A stretch of DNA of 37,273 bases from an uncultured Ruminococcus sp. (GTDB taxonomy: Bacteria; Bacillota; Clostridia; Oscillospirales; Acutalibacteraceae), in the NCBI GenBank assembly GCA_905233755.1, contig CAJODM010000017.1, positions 1 to 37,273 on the forward strand. Reading direction: 5' to 3'. A program made the position numbers and the translations under genes. Below are positions 1-7,949 of the stretch, in pieces (position 1 is the stretch's first letter; every line of letters starts with the position of its first letter). Under the pieces are notes generated by a model. That model did no database searches. It was not told the origin of the DNA and was given only the letters and a program-made list of their open reading frames with translations.

Positions 1-19
1 ATAGGTCGAGGGCTTGACC
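1..19 (+). rRNA. rrl: 23S ribosomal RNA, 3' end only
   Basis: The first bases match the conserved 3' terminus of Gram-positive 23S rRNA (GGTCGAGGGCTTGACC). The rest of the gene lies upstream of the window. The following 90 bases (20-111) are a spacer before the tRNA genes with a TTGTTCAGTTTTCAGGG motif that I recognise as common in clostridial rRNA spacers. Confidence 0.8.
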
Positions 20-111
20 ATATTCCTTTGGTCATCCCAGCAACGCTCTCCTTTGTCCCTTCACCACACTTTGTTCAGTTTTCAGGGTGTTTGCCCTATG
101 CTTTAGCATAT

Positions 112-187
112 GCACCATTAGCTCAGTTGGTAGAGCACCTGACTCTTAATCAGGGTGTCCCGGGTTCGAGCCCCTGATGGTGCACCA
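112..187 (+). tRNA. tRNA-Lys (anticodon CTT)
   Basis: A full cloverleaf can be drawn: acceptor GCACCAT pairs with ATGGTGC, the anticodon stem CCTGA/TCAGG closes loop CTCTTAA with anticodon CTT at 145-147, and the T arm contains GGTTCGAGCCC. The 3' CCA is encoded (185-187). It sits between 23S and 5S in the same operon. Confidence 0.97.
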
Positions 188-223
188 ACGGTACGGTTAC
201 GGATGTAACCGTACCGTACATCT

Positions 224-298
224 GGCTCGTTGGTCAAGCGGTTAAGACTCCGGCCTCTCACGCCGGCAACGCGGGTTCGATTCCCGCACGAGTCACCA
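224..298 (+). tRNA. tRNA-Glu (anticodon CTC)
   Basis: The acceptor GGCTCGT pairs with ACGAGTC (one G-T), anticodon stem CCGGC/GCCGG closes loop CTCTCAC giving anticodon CTC, and the T arm is GCGGGTTCGATTCCCGC. CCA is encoded. The CTC isoacceptor reads GAG, which is heavily used by the GC-rich genes here. Confidence 0.96.
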
Positions 299-321
299 CT
301 TCTGCTAAAGCAGAAACATAT

Positions 322-397
322 TCCTCCATAGCTCAGTCGGTAGAGCACTCGGCTGTTAACCGAGTTGTCGTTGGTTCGAGTCCAACTGGGGGAGCCA
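322..397 (+). tRNA. tRNA-Asn (anticodon GTT)
   Basis: The acceptor TCCTCCA pairs with TGGGGGA (one T-G), anticodon stem CTCGG/CCGAG closes loop CTGTTAA with anticodon GTT, and the T arm is TTGGTTCGAGTCCAA. CCA is encoded at the 3' end. It is the last tRNA before 5S. Confidence 0.97.
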
Positions 398-416
398 ATA
401 GAATCTCATTATCAAC

Positions 417-523
<107 letters not shown>

Positions 524-571
524 CCGATAATGGGATTCTTTCTTTTAAGGTTCCCGATTTCTCGTTTGTCA

Positions 572-599
572 TTGATTTTTTTTCGTATTATGATATAAT
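572..599 (+). promoter_or_regulatory. Sigma-A promoter for the AI-2E-family gene
   Basis: A -35 TTGATT (572-577), a 16-bp spacer and an extended -10 TGATATAAT (TATAAT at 594-599) lie about 40 bp upstream of the start codon at 642. Confidence 0.7.
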
Positions 600-641
600 G
601 AAGTGAAAATATAAAGAAATCCTATTTTTGGAGCAGAAAGC

Positions 642-1880
642 ATGAAGCATCTAAAGAAACTAGTCGAAAACCGTATGTCTGTATTTGTCCTTGCGGCGAT
701 GGCGGCGGGGATCCTATGTGCGGTCATTGTTCTGTATGTTGTATTCCTCAACGTCGGCTCGATCGCTGAGTTCTTTGGGTCGCTGGTGGGGCTCCTCACC
801 CCGGTCATCATCGGGTTGGTGCTCGCCTATGTTATCGATCCGGTCGCCAAGTTCTTTGAGAACAAGGTGTTCCGAAAGCTCAAAAAGGAGAAGCTCAGGC
901 GCATCCTCTCCGCGGTGATCGCGCTGGTGCTGGTGTTGGCGTTGGTGGCGCTGTTCATCGGAACACTGATTCCGTCGCTCATCAGCAGTATCTCTATGCT
1001 GATCTCGAACGCTGACTCCTACTATGCCAGCGTCGAGAAGGTGGTCGGAAAGATCAACGATATGGGCATGTTCGGGCTTCGTATCGACCTGACAGCGATC
1101 ATAGAATCGGTCAAGGATACCATGACAGACTTATTCGGCAACTTGACGAAGAACTATGAATCGGTGATCAACACCACCAGGAATATCGGCAACACGGTCG
1201 TCGATGTCGTCATCGGGCTGATCTTGGCGATATATTTCCTCTTTGGAAAGCAGAACCTCGTAACGGGGATGAACCGTCTTAGATCGGTGCTCTATTCGAA
1301 GAAGAAGCTCGAGCGCAGCAACGGATTCTGGCGGAGCTGTCACGAGATCTTCACCCAGTATATCGGCTGTAACATCATCGACGCGATGATCGTCGGTCTC
1401 TCTAACGCCATCTTCATGCTGATCCTCGGGATGCCGTATGTCCCGCTGGTCTCGTTTGCTGTCGGAATGACCAACCTGATCCCGACCTTCGGCCCGATTA
1501 TCGGGGGTGTGTTCGGCGCGCTGGTGCTGGTGCTCGTCAAACCCGCGTATGCGTTGTGGTTTTTGATCTTCACGGTCGGTATCCAGATCCTCGATGCCTA
1601 TATCATCAAGCCGCGGCTCTTCTCTAGCTCGATCGGGCTCCCGCCGGTATGGACGCTGATCGCAATTACCATCGGCGGCAAGCTGTTCGGCATCCTCGGT
1701 GTTCTGCTGGCGATCCCTGTCGCAGCGGTGATCGCGCTTCTCTATGAGGAGCGGTTCATCCCGTGGCTGCAGAAGAGGAGCAGCGCCCGCGATGATAGGA
1801 ATAGCGAAGATATATCGGCTCAGAGCGATATGACAGATGAGAGCGCACCCACGGATGCACAGCCATCCGCTGATGAGTAG
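642..1880 (+). CDS. AI-2E family transporter (PerM/YdbI/TqsA-like)
   Basis: The 412-residue protein is a polytopic membrane protein of the AI-2E/UPF0118 family. Hydrophobic segments appear near residues 13-35, 45-65, 85-110, 180-200, 240-345, and the family's C-terminal GMTNLIPTFGPIIGG and LLAIPVAAVI type segments are present (about residues 275-370). Members have been linked to quorum-signal export or Na+/H+ exchange, so the substrate here cannot be given. The last 40 residues are an acidic, Ser/Asp-rich soluble tail. GGAG 10 nt before the ATG supports the start, and a consensus promoter lies just upstream. No convincing terminator follows, so it may be cotranscribed with the HAD gene. Confidence 0.88.
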   Translation: MKHLKKLVENRMSVFVLAAMAAGILCAVIVLYVVFLNVGSIAEFFGSLVGLLTPVIIGLVLAYVIDPVAKFFENKVFRKLKKEKLRRILSAVIALVLVLALVALFIGTLIPSLISSISMLISNADSYYASVEKVVGKINDMGMFGLRIDLTAIIESVKDTMTDLFGNLTKNYESVINTTRNIGNTVVDVVIGLILAIYFLFGKQNLVTGMNRLRSVLYSKKKLERSNGFWRSCHEIFTQYIGCNIIDAMIVGLSNAIFMLILGMPYVPLVSFAVGMTNLIPTFGPIIGGVFGALVLVLVKPAYALWFLIFTVGIQILDAYIIKPRLFSSSIGLPPVWTLIAITIGGKLFGILGVLLAIPVAAVIALLYEERFIPWLQKRSSARDDRNSEDISAQSDMTDESAPTDAQPSADE

Positions 1881-1988
1881 CGCTCGATGAGGATATCTGT
1901 TCCGCTTGAACAATCAATCAACAGCAGAGAACCACTACGTCGTGATCAAGCTGTGATATAGATGACAAAAACGATAGGAGAGTTGACA

Positions 1989-3125
1989 ATGGAGAACAAG
2001 AAGAAAAACCCCGCAACGGTATGGAAGATCGTATCGGCTGTACTAGCGATAGCGCTGATAGCCGTCTCGTGCACATGGGCATTCACCGCCGGTCAGTCGG
2101 CGTCCCCTGCACAGGATACCGCCGCCGTCGATCAGAACGACGATACAGCTGTTGCAGCTGACGCCGATGTGCTCTCGCTCTGGACACAGAGCGCGCCGCT
2201 GAAAGCCGAACTGACTGCCTACATAGAGGCTGTCACAACCGAGGGCTCGGCGGATTATATCCCGATCGAGAACCGTATCGCGGTATTCGATATGGACGGG
2301 ACGCTGTGCTGTGAGACCGATCCCGGCTACTTTGACCACAAGCTGCTGTACCATCGCGTGATGGAGGATCCCGACTACAAGGACAAGGCGAGCGACGAAG
2401 AGAAGGCGACCGCTAAGATGATCGAGACCTACTTTGAGACCGGCGAATACCCCGAGGAACTGAGCATCGCGCACGGCAAGGCGGTGGCATCCGCGTTCGA
2501 AGGCATGACTCTGGATGAGTTTGACGCCTATGTCAAGAGCTATCGCGACGAGCCCGCACAGGGCTATGAGAACATGACGAACGGCGAGGCGTTCTACAAG
2601 CCGATGCTGCAGGTGATCGACTATCTGCAGGCGAACGACTTTGCGGTATATATCGTCAGCGGTACTGACCGTCTGATCACCCGCGGACTTGCAGAGGGAA
2701 CGGTGGACATCCCGCTGAGCCAGATGATCGGCTCCGACGAGAGCTTTGTCGCGAGCGGTCAGAAGGATGAGGACGGACTCGAATACACCTTTACCGACGA
2801 TGATGAGGTCATCACCGGCGGCGAGTTCCTGATCAAGAACCTCAAGATGAACAAGGTCAGCGTTATTGAGCAGGAGATCGGCGTACAGCCCGTGCTGGCG
2901 TTTGGCAACAGCTCCGGTGACTTTGCGATGGCGAACTTTACGATCAGCAACAACCCGTACAGAGCCGCCGCGTTCATGCTGTGCTGTGATGATACCGTCC
3001 GCGAGAACGGCAACATCGAGAAAGCCGACAAGATGCGCACAAGCTGCGAGGAGAACGGCTATACCGCCGTCTCGATGAAGGACGACTGGACGACCATCTA
3101 CGGGGACAACGTCACGAGAAAGTAA
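1989..3125 (+). CDS. Membrane-anchored or lipid-anchored HAD-superfamily phosphatase
   Basis: This is a haloacid-dehalogenase-type phosphatase. Motif I is FDMDGTL (about residues 98-104), motif II is VYIVSGTDR and motif IV GNSSGDFAMANF. An N-terminal hydrophobic segment (about residues 13-33) ends in a Cys (AVSC) that loosely resembles a lipobox, so the catalytic domain probably faces outside; anchoring by an uncleaved helix is equally possible. The start at 1989 is chosen because AGGAG (1976-1980) lies 8 nt before it; the in-frame ATG at 1962 has no ribosome binding site. The protein is 378 residues, and the insertion after motif I (DPGYFDHKLLYHR) is a cap-like region. The substrate is unknown. 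Confidence 0.8.
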   Translation: MENKKKNPATVWKIVSAVLAIALIAVSCTWAFTAGQSASPAQDTAAVDQNDDTAVAADADVLSLWTQSAPLKAELTAYIEAVTTEGSADYIPIENRIAVFDMDGTLCCETDPGYFDHKLLYHRVMEDPDYKDKASDEEKATAKMIETYFETGEYPEELSIAHGKAVASAFEGMTLDEFDAYVKSYRDEPAQGYENMTNGEAFYKPMLQVIDYLQANDFAVYIVSGTDRLITRGLAEGTVDIPLSQMIGSDESFVASGQKDEDGLEYTFTDDDEVITGGEFLIKNLKMNKVSVIEQEIGVQPVLAFGNSSGDFAMANFTISNNPYRAAAFMLCCDDTVRENGNIEKADKMRTSCEENGYTAVSMKDDWTTIYGDNVTRK

Positions 3126-3217
3126 CCCGTGCCGTCGCGCCGATTTGGGATCGATTACGGATAACATGACGCACGGGGTTCTGTCGCATCCCTGTGAGAG
3201 TGAAACGGAGTGGATGT

Positions 3218-3703
3218 ATGGAACTGACCGTTCGCGCCTATCGGAACGATGATGTGCCCGAGATGATACGCATATGGAACGAGGTCGTCGATGAGGGCGT
3301 CGCCTTCCCGCAGGAAGAGCCGCTCTCCCGGTCAAGCGGAGAAGCGTTCTTCTCCTCCCAGAGCTATACCGGCGTCGCCGTAGCGGGGGACAGGGTGCTC
3401 GGGCTGTATATCCTGCATCCGAACAACATCGGGCGGTGCGGTCATATCTGCAACGCGAGCTTTGCTGTCAGCGCGGACAGCCGCGGGAAACATATCGGCG
3501 AGATGCTGGTGCGCGACTGTATCGACACGGGCAGAACGCTTGGGTTTCGGATCCTGCAGTTCAACGCTGTGGTGGAGAGCAACCTCCACGCGCGTCATCT
3601 GTATGAACGGCTGGGGTTCGTGCCGCTGGGCGTGATCCCGGGCGGGTTTCGGATGAAGGACGGCAGCTATGCGAACATCTGTCCCTATTATCGCGCGCTG
3701 TAG
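3218..3703 (+). CDS. GNAT-family N-acetyltransferase
   Basis: The 161-residue protein has the GNAT fold pattern: an N-terminal beta strand (LTVRAYRNDDVPEMIRIW), a central AVSADSRGKHIGEMLV segment that holds the acetyl-CoA pyrophosphate loop (RGKHIG), and a C-terminal NLHARHLYERLGFVPLG segment typical of the family. It acetylates an amine of unknown identity; the WNEVV region resembles phosphinothricin-type acetyltransferases. The start at 3218 is preceded by CGGAG 7 nt upstream; an earlier in-frame ATG at 3194 lacks such a site. A strong hairpin follows the gene at 3771. Confidence 0.85.
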   Translation: MELTVRAYRNDDVPEMIRIWNEVVDEGVAFPQEEPLSRSSGEAFFSSQSYTGVAVAGDRVLGLYILHPNNIGRCGHICNASFAVSADSRGKHIGEMLVRDCIDTGRTLGFRILQFNAVVESNLHARHLYERLGFVPLGVIPGGFRMKDGSYANICPYYRAL

Positions 3704-3770
3704 TATCCCATTTATCGGCACAGGGACACGTACAAAACAGAATCGTCATCCTGATAGATGACATAGCTAT

Positions 3771-3800
3771 GGGGCTATCGCACAGCGATAGCCCCTTGTT
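3771..3800 (+). terminator. Intrinsic terminator after the GNAT gene
   Basis: A perfect 10-bp stem (3771-3780 with 3786-3795) with loop CACAG is followed by TTGTTGTTG on the plus strand. It separates the GNAT gene from the convergent methyltransferase gene. Confidence 0.7.
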
Positions 3801-3819
3801 GTTGAGAGCGGGTTGACGG

Positions 3820-4611
3820 TCAACACTTTGCTGAGCGGTAGAGTTCGATATGGATCTGATGCTTTAGGTGCAGCGGCTCGCTGTACTTCTCGAGCAGAGA
3901 GCGGTATTCGGCCTCAAAATCCGCGACCGCGCTCTGTGACAGCGTCGCGCCGACGCCGCGGCAGGTCTTCACCCGACCGATCCACGCCTCTTTCATAAAC
4001 GTGAGGGTGACGTCAAAGGAACAGACGGATTCGATCGTGAACCGGCCTGTCGCCCAGTCGGGAGGAATGTAGCGGTATGCGCGAAACCCGCCGCCGCTCC
4101 AGTCGGGGTTGTAGCGTTTGACCAGCGCCTCCATCTCGGCGATCACCTCGTCCTCATAGGGCAGCCAGTCCATAAACACCTTGCAGAACAGCCCGTTTTG
4201 CTTCAGCACGCGATGGATCTCGGCGGCGGCTCTCTCGGCGTCGAAGTAGTGAAAGCACTGCACCGCCGTCACCGCGTCAAAGCGGTTGTCTGGGAACCCG
4301 GTATCTTCGGCAGCGCATACCCGAAACGCGATCCCGTCCATCCCTCTCTCACCGGCAAGCCTCCGGCCGTGAGCAATCTGCTGTGCCGAGATATCGGCAG
4401 CGGTGATCTGCGCGCCGGTAGCGTACAGGTTCATCGGCAGCACCGCGGGGCCGCTTCCGAGGTCGAGGATCTGCTGGCCGCGCCGCCCGATTCCCATGGA
4501 GATGAGCGCCTGATACAGTTCGGCGGGATAGATATCGCGGTACCGCGCATAGTCATCTGACGACAGCCCAAAGTCGAACTCGTTCCCGTTATCAATGGTG
4601 TGGCGCTTCAT
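3820..4611 (-). CDS. Class I SAM-dependent methyltransferase
   Basis: The 263-residue protein has methyltransferase motif I QILDLGSGPAVLP (about residues 46-58), an ITAADIS acidic strand (motif II) and FDAVTAVQCFHYFD (motif IV region), as in UbiE/Methyltransf_11-type enzymes. The acceptor substrate is not predictable. An AGAGGTG site upstream of the start codon supports the start. It is a monocistronic minus-strand gene between two hairpins; its stop converges on the GNAT gene terminator. Confidence 0.85.
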   Translation of the reverse strand: MKRHTIDNGNEFDFGLSSDDYARYRDIYPAELYQALISMGIGRRGQQILDLGSGPAVLPMNLYATGAQITAADISAQQIAHGRRLAGERGMDGIAFRVCAAEDTGFPDNRFDAVTAVQCFHYFDAERAAAEIHRVLKQNGLFCKVFMDWLPYEDEVIAEMEALVKRYNPDWSGGGFRAYRYIPPDWATGRFTIESVCSFDVTLTFMKEAWIGRVKTCRGVGATLSQSAVADFEAEYRSLLEKYSEPLHLKHQIHIELYRSAKC

Positions 4612-4641
4612 CTGTTCACCTCTTTGTTTGGATACTAGAAT

Positions 4642-4671
4642 AGGGCTGTCGTATGTGCTGACGACAGCCCT
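4642..4671 (-). terminator. Hairpin at the end of the 4697-7700 operon
   Basis: A perfect 10-bp stem (4642-4651 with 4662-4671) lies 25 nt past the stop of the epimerase gene. The following tract on the minus strand (ATTCTAGTAT) is only weakly T-rich, so termination may be incomplete and could read into the methyltransferase gene. Confidence 0.55.
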
Positions 4672-4696
4672 CTCTAAGGATACTCTATCGGTTCAC

Positions 4697-5737
4697 TCAG
4701 TCGCCGTAGAATCGGACGCATCGGTCGGCGCCCTCTGCCGGAGAGAATTCGGCGGCCCATCCGAGGGACTCGAGCTTCTTCGAGTCGAGCGACGAGTTGC
4801 TCATCAGGTTATAGCCGGCGGCCTCGGCGTCGTCGGGATTCTCATAGGTGAGCTTGGTGCCCGCGGCGTCGGCGATGAACTTAGCGATTTCGCTGATGGT
4901 GATGATCGAATCGGGGTTCGAGATGTTATAGGCGTTCTCGCTCTTTCCGGCGAGCAGGATCGCCAGCAGCGCGGTGGCACAGTCGAGCGCATAGCAGTAG
5001 GAGCGCAGCTGAGACCCGGCGCTCTTCATCACGATATCCTCGCCGGCGACCGCGTTGCGGGTGAACTGGGCGGTGGCACGGTTGTCAAACGGGGTCACGC
5101 CGGGACCGTAGATATGCCCCGGACGGGCGATCACGGTGTCCATGCCGTACTCCATGCTGTACGCAACACACAACGTCTCGGTCGCGCGCTTGGAGCTCGG
5201 GTAGGAGGCGCGCTGGTTCAGGATATCGAGGAATCCATAGTCATCCTCGTGATACGGCTCCATGCTGTCCTTCTGACCGTACACCTCGCTCGACGAGATA
5301 TACAGCACGCGCTTGGTGCCCTTGTCCTTGGCCATGCTCAACAGACTGTTCAGCCCGATGAAGTTCGCCGCCATCGTCTCGACCGGCTCGGCGACATAGG
5401 CAGCGGGGTTCGCGTTGCTCGCGGCATGGATGATGTAGTCGGATGCAACGTCGATGCCCTCTGCCTTGGTGGCGTCATAGTAGACGAATTCATAGTCGAC
5501 GCCCTCCTTCATGTGGGGGAACCGGTCTTCGGGCTCCTCGTGGGTGCGGGCGGCGTGGATGATGGTGATGCCGGCGTTGTCGTGTTGGTTTAGATAGTAG
5601 ATGATATCGACGACACAGGAGCAGATCAGCCCGCTGCCGCCGGTGATGAGGATCGACTTGCCGTACAGGTCGTGCAGGTTCGGGATATGGGGGATGACGC
5701 GCTTGACATCGTCCCAGTACTCGTTCAGGTATCTCAT
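4697..5737 (-). CDS. NAD-dependent epimerase/dehydratase (extended SDR)
   Basis: The 346-residue protein is an extended short-chain dehydrogenase acting on nucleotide sugars. It has a nucleotide-binding loop ILITGGSGLIC (about residues 28-38), IIHAASNANP, a catalytic SSSEVYG strand, and the YPSSK catalytic Tyr/Lys pair. C-terminal AYNISNPDSIITISEIA and LDSKKLESLGW are typical of UDP/dTDP-sugar epimerases and dehydratases. The third Gly of the GxxGxxG loop is replaced by Cys. It starts one nucleotide after the stop of the cytidylyltransferase gene, so the two are translationally coupled. The sugar cannot be assigned; the context suggests a modified residue or activated polyol for a surface polymer. 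Confidence 0.85.
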   Translation of the reverse strand: MRYLNEYWDDVKRVIPHIPNLHDLYGKSILITGGSGLICSCVVDIIYYLNQHDNAGITIIHAARTHEEPEDRFPHMKEGVDYEFVYYDATKAEGIDVASDYIIHAASNANPAAYVAEPVETMAANFIGLNSLLSMAKDKGTKRVLYISSSEVYGQKDSMEPYHEDDYGFLDILNQRASYPSSKRATETLCVAYSMEYGMDTVIARPGHIYGPGVTPFDNRATAQFTRNAVAGEDIVMKSAGSQLRSYCYALDCATALLAILLAGKSENAYNISNPDSIITISEIAKFIADAAGTKLTYENPDDAEAAGYNLMSNSSLDSKKLESLGWAAEFSPAEGADRCVRFYGD

Positions 5738-5738
5738 A

Positions 5739-6455
5739 TTACTTCAACCAATTCTGTGTATGGGTGTTCAGGAGCACCTCGAACATCTCAAGGTCCTCGG
5801 TGGTGGTGATCTTCAGGTTCTTCTCGGCACCCTTAGAGAAGTACACGGTCTCGCCGAGCGCCTGCATCAGCGTGCAGGAGGCGGCGGTATTCGTGATGCC
5901 CTGCTCCTTGGCCATATCGTGCGCCCAGAGGAGCTTTTCGAGGGTATAGGTGTGCGGGGTCTGGGTGCGATAGAGCTGCTCGCGGGGGATCGAGGTCACG
6001 GACGACGCGCCGTCATCCTCCGAGAAGAAGACCGCCTCCACACACGGGATCGCCGCGACCGCGCTGCCGTGCTTCTTGAACACCGCCAGCGAGTTCGAGA
6101 TGATCTCGGCAGAGACAAGGCACCGGTTGCCATCGTGCACCATCACAATGGGGTTCTCGCCCTCGTGACGCTCGCGGATGTTCATAAGCCCGTTATGGAT
6201 GCTCTCCTGGCCGGTCTCGCCGCCGGGGACGATCGCCTTGAGCTTGGTGATATTGAACTGCATCGCGTATGCACGCACCACGTCGATCCAGTTGGGCAGC
6301 GTGACGATGACGATCTCGTCGATGCTGGGATGCTGTTCGAACGCCTCGAGCGTATAGACGATGAGCGGCTTGTTGTTGACATGGATGAACTGCTTGGGGA
6401 TGTCCTGTCCCATGCGGGAGCCGATGCCGGCTGCGGTAAGTAGCGCTGATACCAT
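5739..6455 (-). CDS. TarI/IspD-family cytidylyltransferase
   Basis: The 238-residue protein belongs to the family that joins CMP to ribitol-5-phosphate (TarI) or methylerythritol-4-phosphate (IspD). It has the CTP-binding loop LLTAAGIGSRMG and IPKQF (residues 5-26), a HDGNR segment where IspD and TarI have HDxxR, and TQTPHTY. Its place between an SDR and a CDP-glycerol glycerophosphotransferase-like gene argues for activation of a polyol phosphate for surface-polymer synthesis rather than isoprenoid synthesis. A second homologue lies at 20773-21486 and is clearly different in sequence. GAGG 9 nt before the ATG supports the start. Confidence 0.82.
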   Translation of the reverse strand: MVSALLTAAGIGSRMGQDIPKQFIHVNNKPLIVYTLEAFEQHPSIDEIVIVTLPNWIDVVRAYAMQFNITKLKAIVPGGETGQESIHNGLMNIRERHEGENPIVMVHDGNRCLVSAEIISNSLAVFKKHGSAVAAIPCVEAVFFSEDDGASSVTSIPREQLYRTQTPHTYTLEKLLWAHDMAKEQGITNTAASCTLMQALGETVYFSKGAEKNLKITTTEDLEMFEVLLNTHTQNWLK

Positions 6456-6488
6456 AGTGAAAAACCTCGTTTCTGTCTATATTTCTGT

Positions 6489-7700
6489 TTACTTGCCGAG
6501 CAGGACGCGGATCTCGTTTGCGATACGCTCGGCGGCGTGACCGTCGTCGATACTGCCCTTCTCCTTGAGGAAGGCGTCGCATTCGGCGACGTACTGCTCG
6601 TTGTCAAAGCTTAAGATATTGCTGATGAGCGTGTCCTCGTCGGCCGCGGTGGGGAAGGGGAGCGCCGACAGCGGGAAGAACAGCTCGCGCTGGTGGTTCG
6701 CATAGTTCTGGACGTCGGTGGCGAACGTGAAGCCGGGCTTTCTGCGCAGCATATACTCGCATATCCAGCTCGAGTAGTCGGTGATGCCCGCGTCGATGAC
6801 GACCATCAGCTCCTGGATATCGGGATAGCCGCTGACGTTGTAGACGTTCTTGGGCAACGTGTAGGACTTGATGTACTTCTTAGTGCGCGAGTGAAACCGC
6901 GTCAGGATCACCCACTTGCCGCCGAACCGCTCTGTCAGCGCATCCGACAGCCGCGCATAGTCGATGGTATAGGGCGACAGATCGCCGTCATCGCGGAACG
7001 TCGGCGCATACATGCACAGCTGTGCATTCATGGGGATCTCATACGCGTCGAACAGCTCGCGGCGGATCGCGCCGAGCCGCGCCTGATCCTCGGTGAAGAG
7101 GATGTCGTTGCGGGCGTGGCCGTACTTCCAGATCGTGGTTTTCTTCCAGAAGTCCTCGCGGTAGATATCGTCCTCCATATCCGAGTTCGAGATGATATAG
7201 TCGGTCATCCGTCCCTCGCGGTAGGCCATGCGGATCCATTTCTTATCGCGGTTGGAGTCGACGCCGAACTTCTTGATGCCGAGCGAGCCGTGCCATGTCT
7301 CGATGAGGATCTGGCCGCGTTTCTTCGGGTATCCGACGAACGAGGTGCCGATGCCGTTATCGACGATGATATGTGCCGACATCATCTCGCGATAGAAGTT
7401 GTAGGTGTTGCGGATGACACACTTGACCCCCCGCGGAAAGAACTGCGGGCCGGTGCGGGTGTTCTTGTAGATCGACCATACGATATGGGCGTCGATCTTC
7501 TCGTCGAGCACCTGCTGACAGATGTACTTGGGGTTGCAGTCATAGTTGCCGGTGAAGTTGATGAACATGATCTTCTTGGGGTCGATCTTGACGAACGGCC
7601 GTACAATCCGCAGCACCAGCCACTTGACGCCTTTGTCAAGGTTCTTGATGATGGTCGCAAAGAACCCCTGCTCAAAGACAGCCACTAAAAAAGTATACAT
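6489..7700 (-). CDS. CDP-glycerol glycerophosphotransferase-family protein (TagB/TagF/TarL-like)
   Basis: The 403-residue protein matches the polyglycerol/polyribitol-phosphate polymerase family: an amphipathic N terminus (about residues 1-35) for membrane association, the ETWHGSLGIKKFG signature around residue 135, YAPTFRDDG, and ITDYSSWICEY near residue 310, with the conserved WHG His and Ser of TDYSS. It would transfer polyol phosphate from a CDP-polyol to a growing chain at the inner membrane face. The frame is open far upstream, but the start at 7700 is preferred because AAAGGAG lies 11 nt upstream and the upstream part covers the promoter. It is the first gene of a three-gene minus-strand operon. 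Confidence 0.85.
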   Translation of the reverse strand: MYTFLVAVFEQGFFATIIKNLDKGVKWLVLRIVRPFVKIDPKKIMFINFTGNYDCNPKYICQQVLDEKIDAHIVWSIYKNTRTGPQFFPRGVKCVIRNTYNFYREMMSAHIIVDNGIGTSFVGYPKKRGQILIETWHGSLGIKKFGVDSNRDKKWIRMAYREGRMTDYIISNSDMEDDIYREDFWKKTTIWKYGHARNDILFTEDQARLGAIRRELFDAYEIPMNAQLCMYAPTFRDDGDLSPYTIDYARLSDALTERFGGKWVILTRFHSRTKKYIKSYTLPKNVYNVSGYPDIQELMVVIDAGITDYSSWICEYMLRRKPGFTFATDVQNYANHQRELFFPLSALPFPTAADEDTLISNILSFDNEQYVAECDAFLKEKGSIDDGHAAERIANEIRVLLGK

Positions 7701-7752
7701 ATCCGAATGTACTCCTTTGCAAATAACATTTAGCATATATACTATCTGATAA

Positions 7753-7781
7753 ATTTTACCACTAAATGTGCGTTTTGTCAA
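7753..7781 (-). promoter_or_regulatory. Sigma-A promoter for the 4697-7700 operon
   Basis: On the minus strand TTGACA (7776-7781), a 17-bp spacer and TAAAAT (7753-7758) form a near-consensus promoter about 53 bp upstream of the start at 7700. A CTGATAA heptamer (7746-7752) abuts the -10. Confidence 0.85.
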
Positions 7782-7863
7782 TGAATCGGACGCTATATTT
7801 ATGGCATTTGCGTGCATTTTCGTCCATATCCTGTGCTTTTCGCCCCTGATAATGAAGAAAAAC

Positions 7864-7892
7864 TTGACATCTTCCATCTGTCTGCTTATTAT
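7864..7892 (+). promoter_or_regulatory. Sigma-A promoter for the TtcA-like gene
   Basis: TTGACA (7864-7869), a 17-bp spacer and TATTAT (7887-7892) are seen. The promoter lies inside an 8-bp inverted repeat (CTGATAAT at 7846-7853 and ATTATCAG at 7889-7896), a possible operator. Confidence 0.8.
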
Positions 7893-7949
7893 CAGAGTAG
7901 ATGATGAACTGCCTATAGAACCCTTGCCGATCGCCAAAGGAGCCCTGTC

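Noticed and set aside
3124..3180. Possible terminator after the HAD gene (AACCCGTGC with GCACGGGGTT)
   Set aside because: The stem has a bulge and a loop of nearly 40 nt and no T-run, so I do not call it.
2043..3335. 430-codon minus-strand frame opposite the HAD phosphatase
   Set aside because: Shadow with no recognisable motif and no ribosome binding site; the plus-strand gene has DxD and other HAD motifs.
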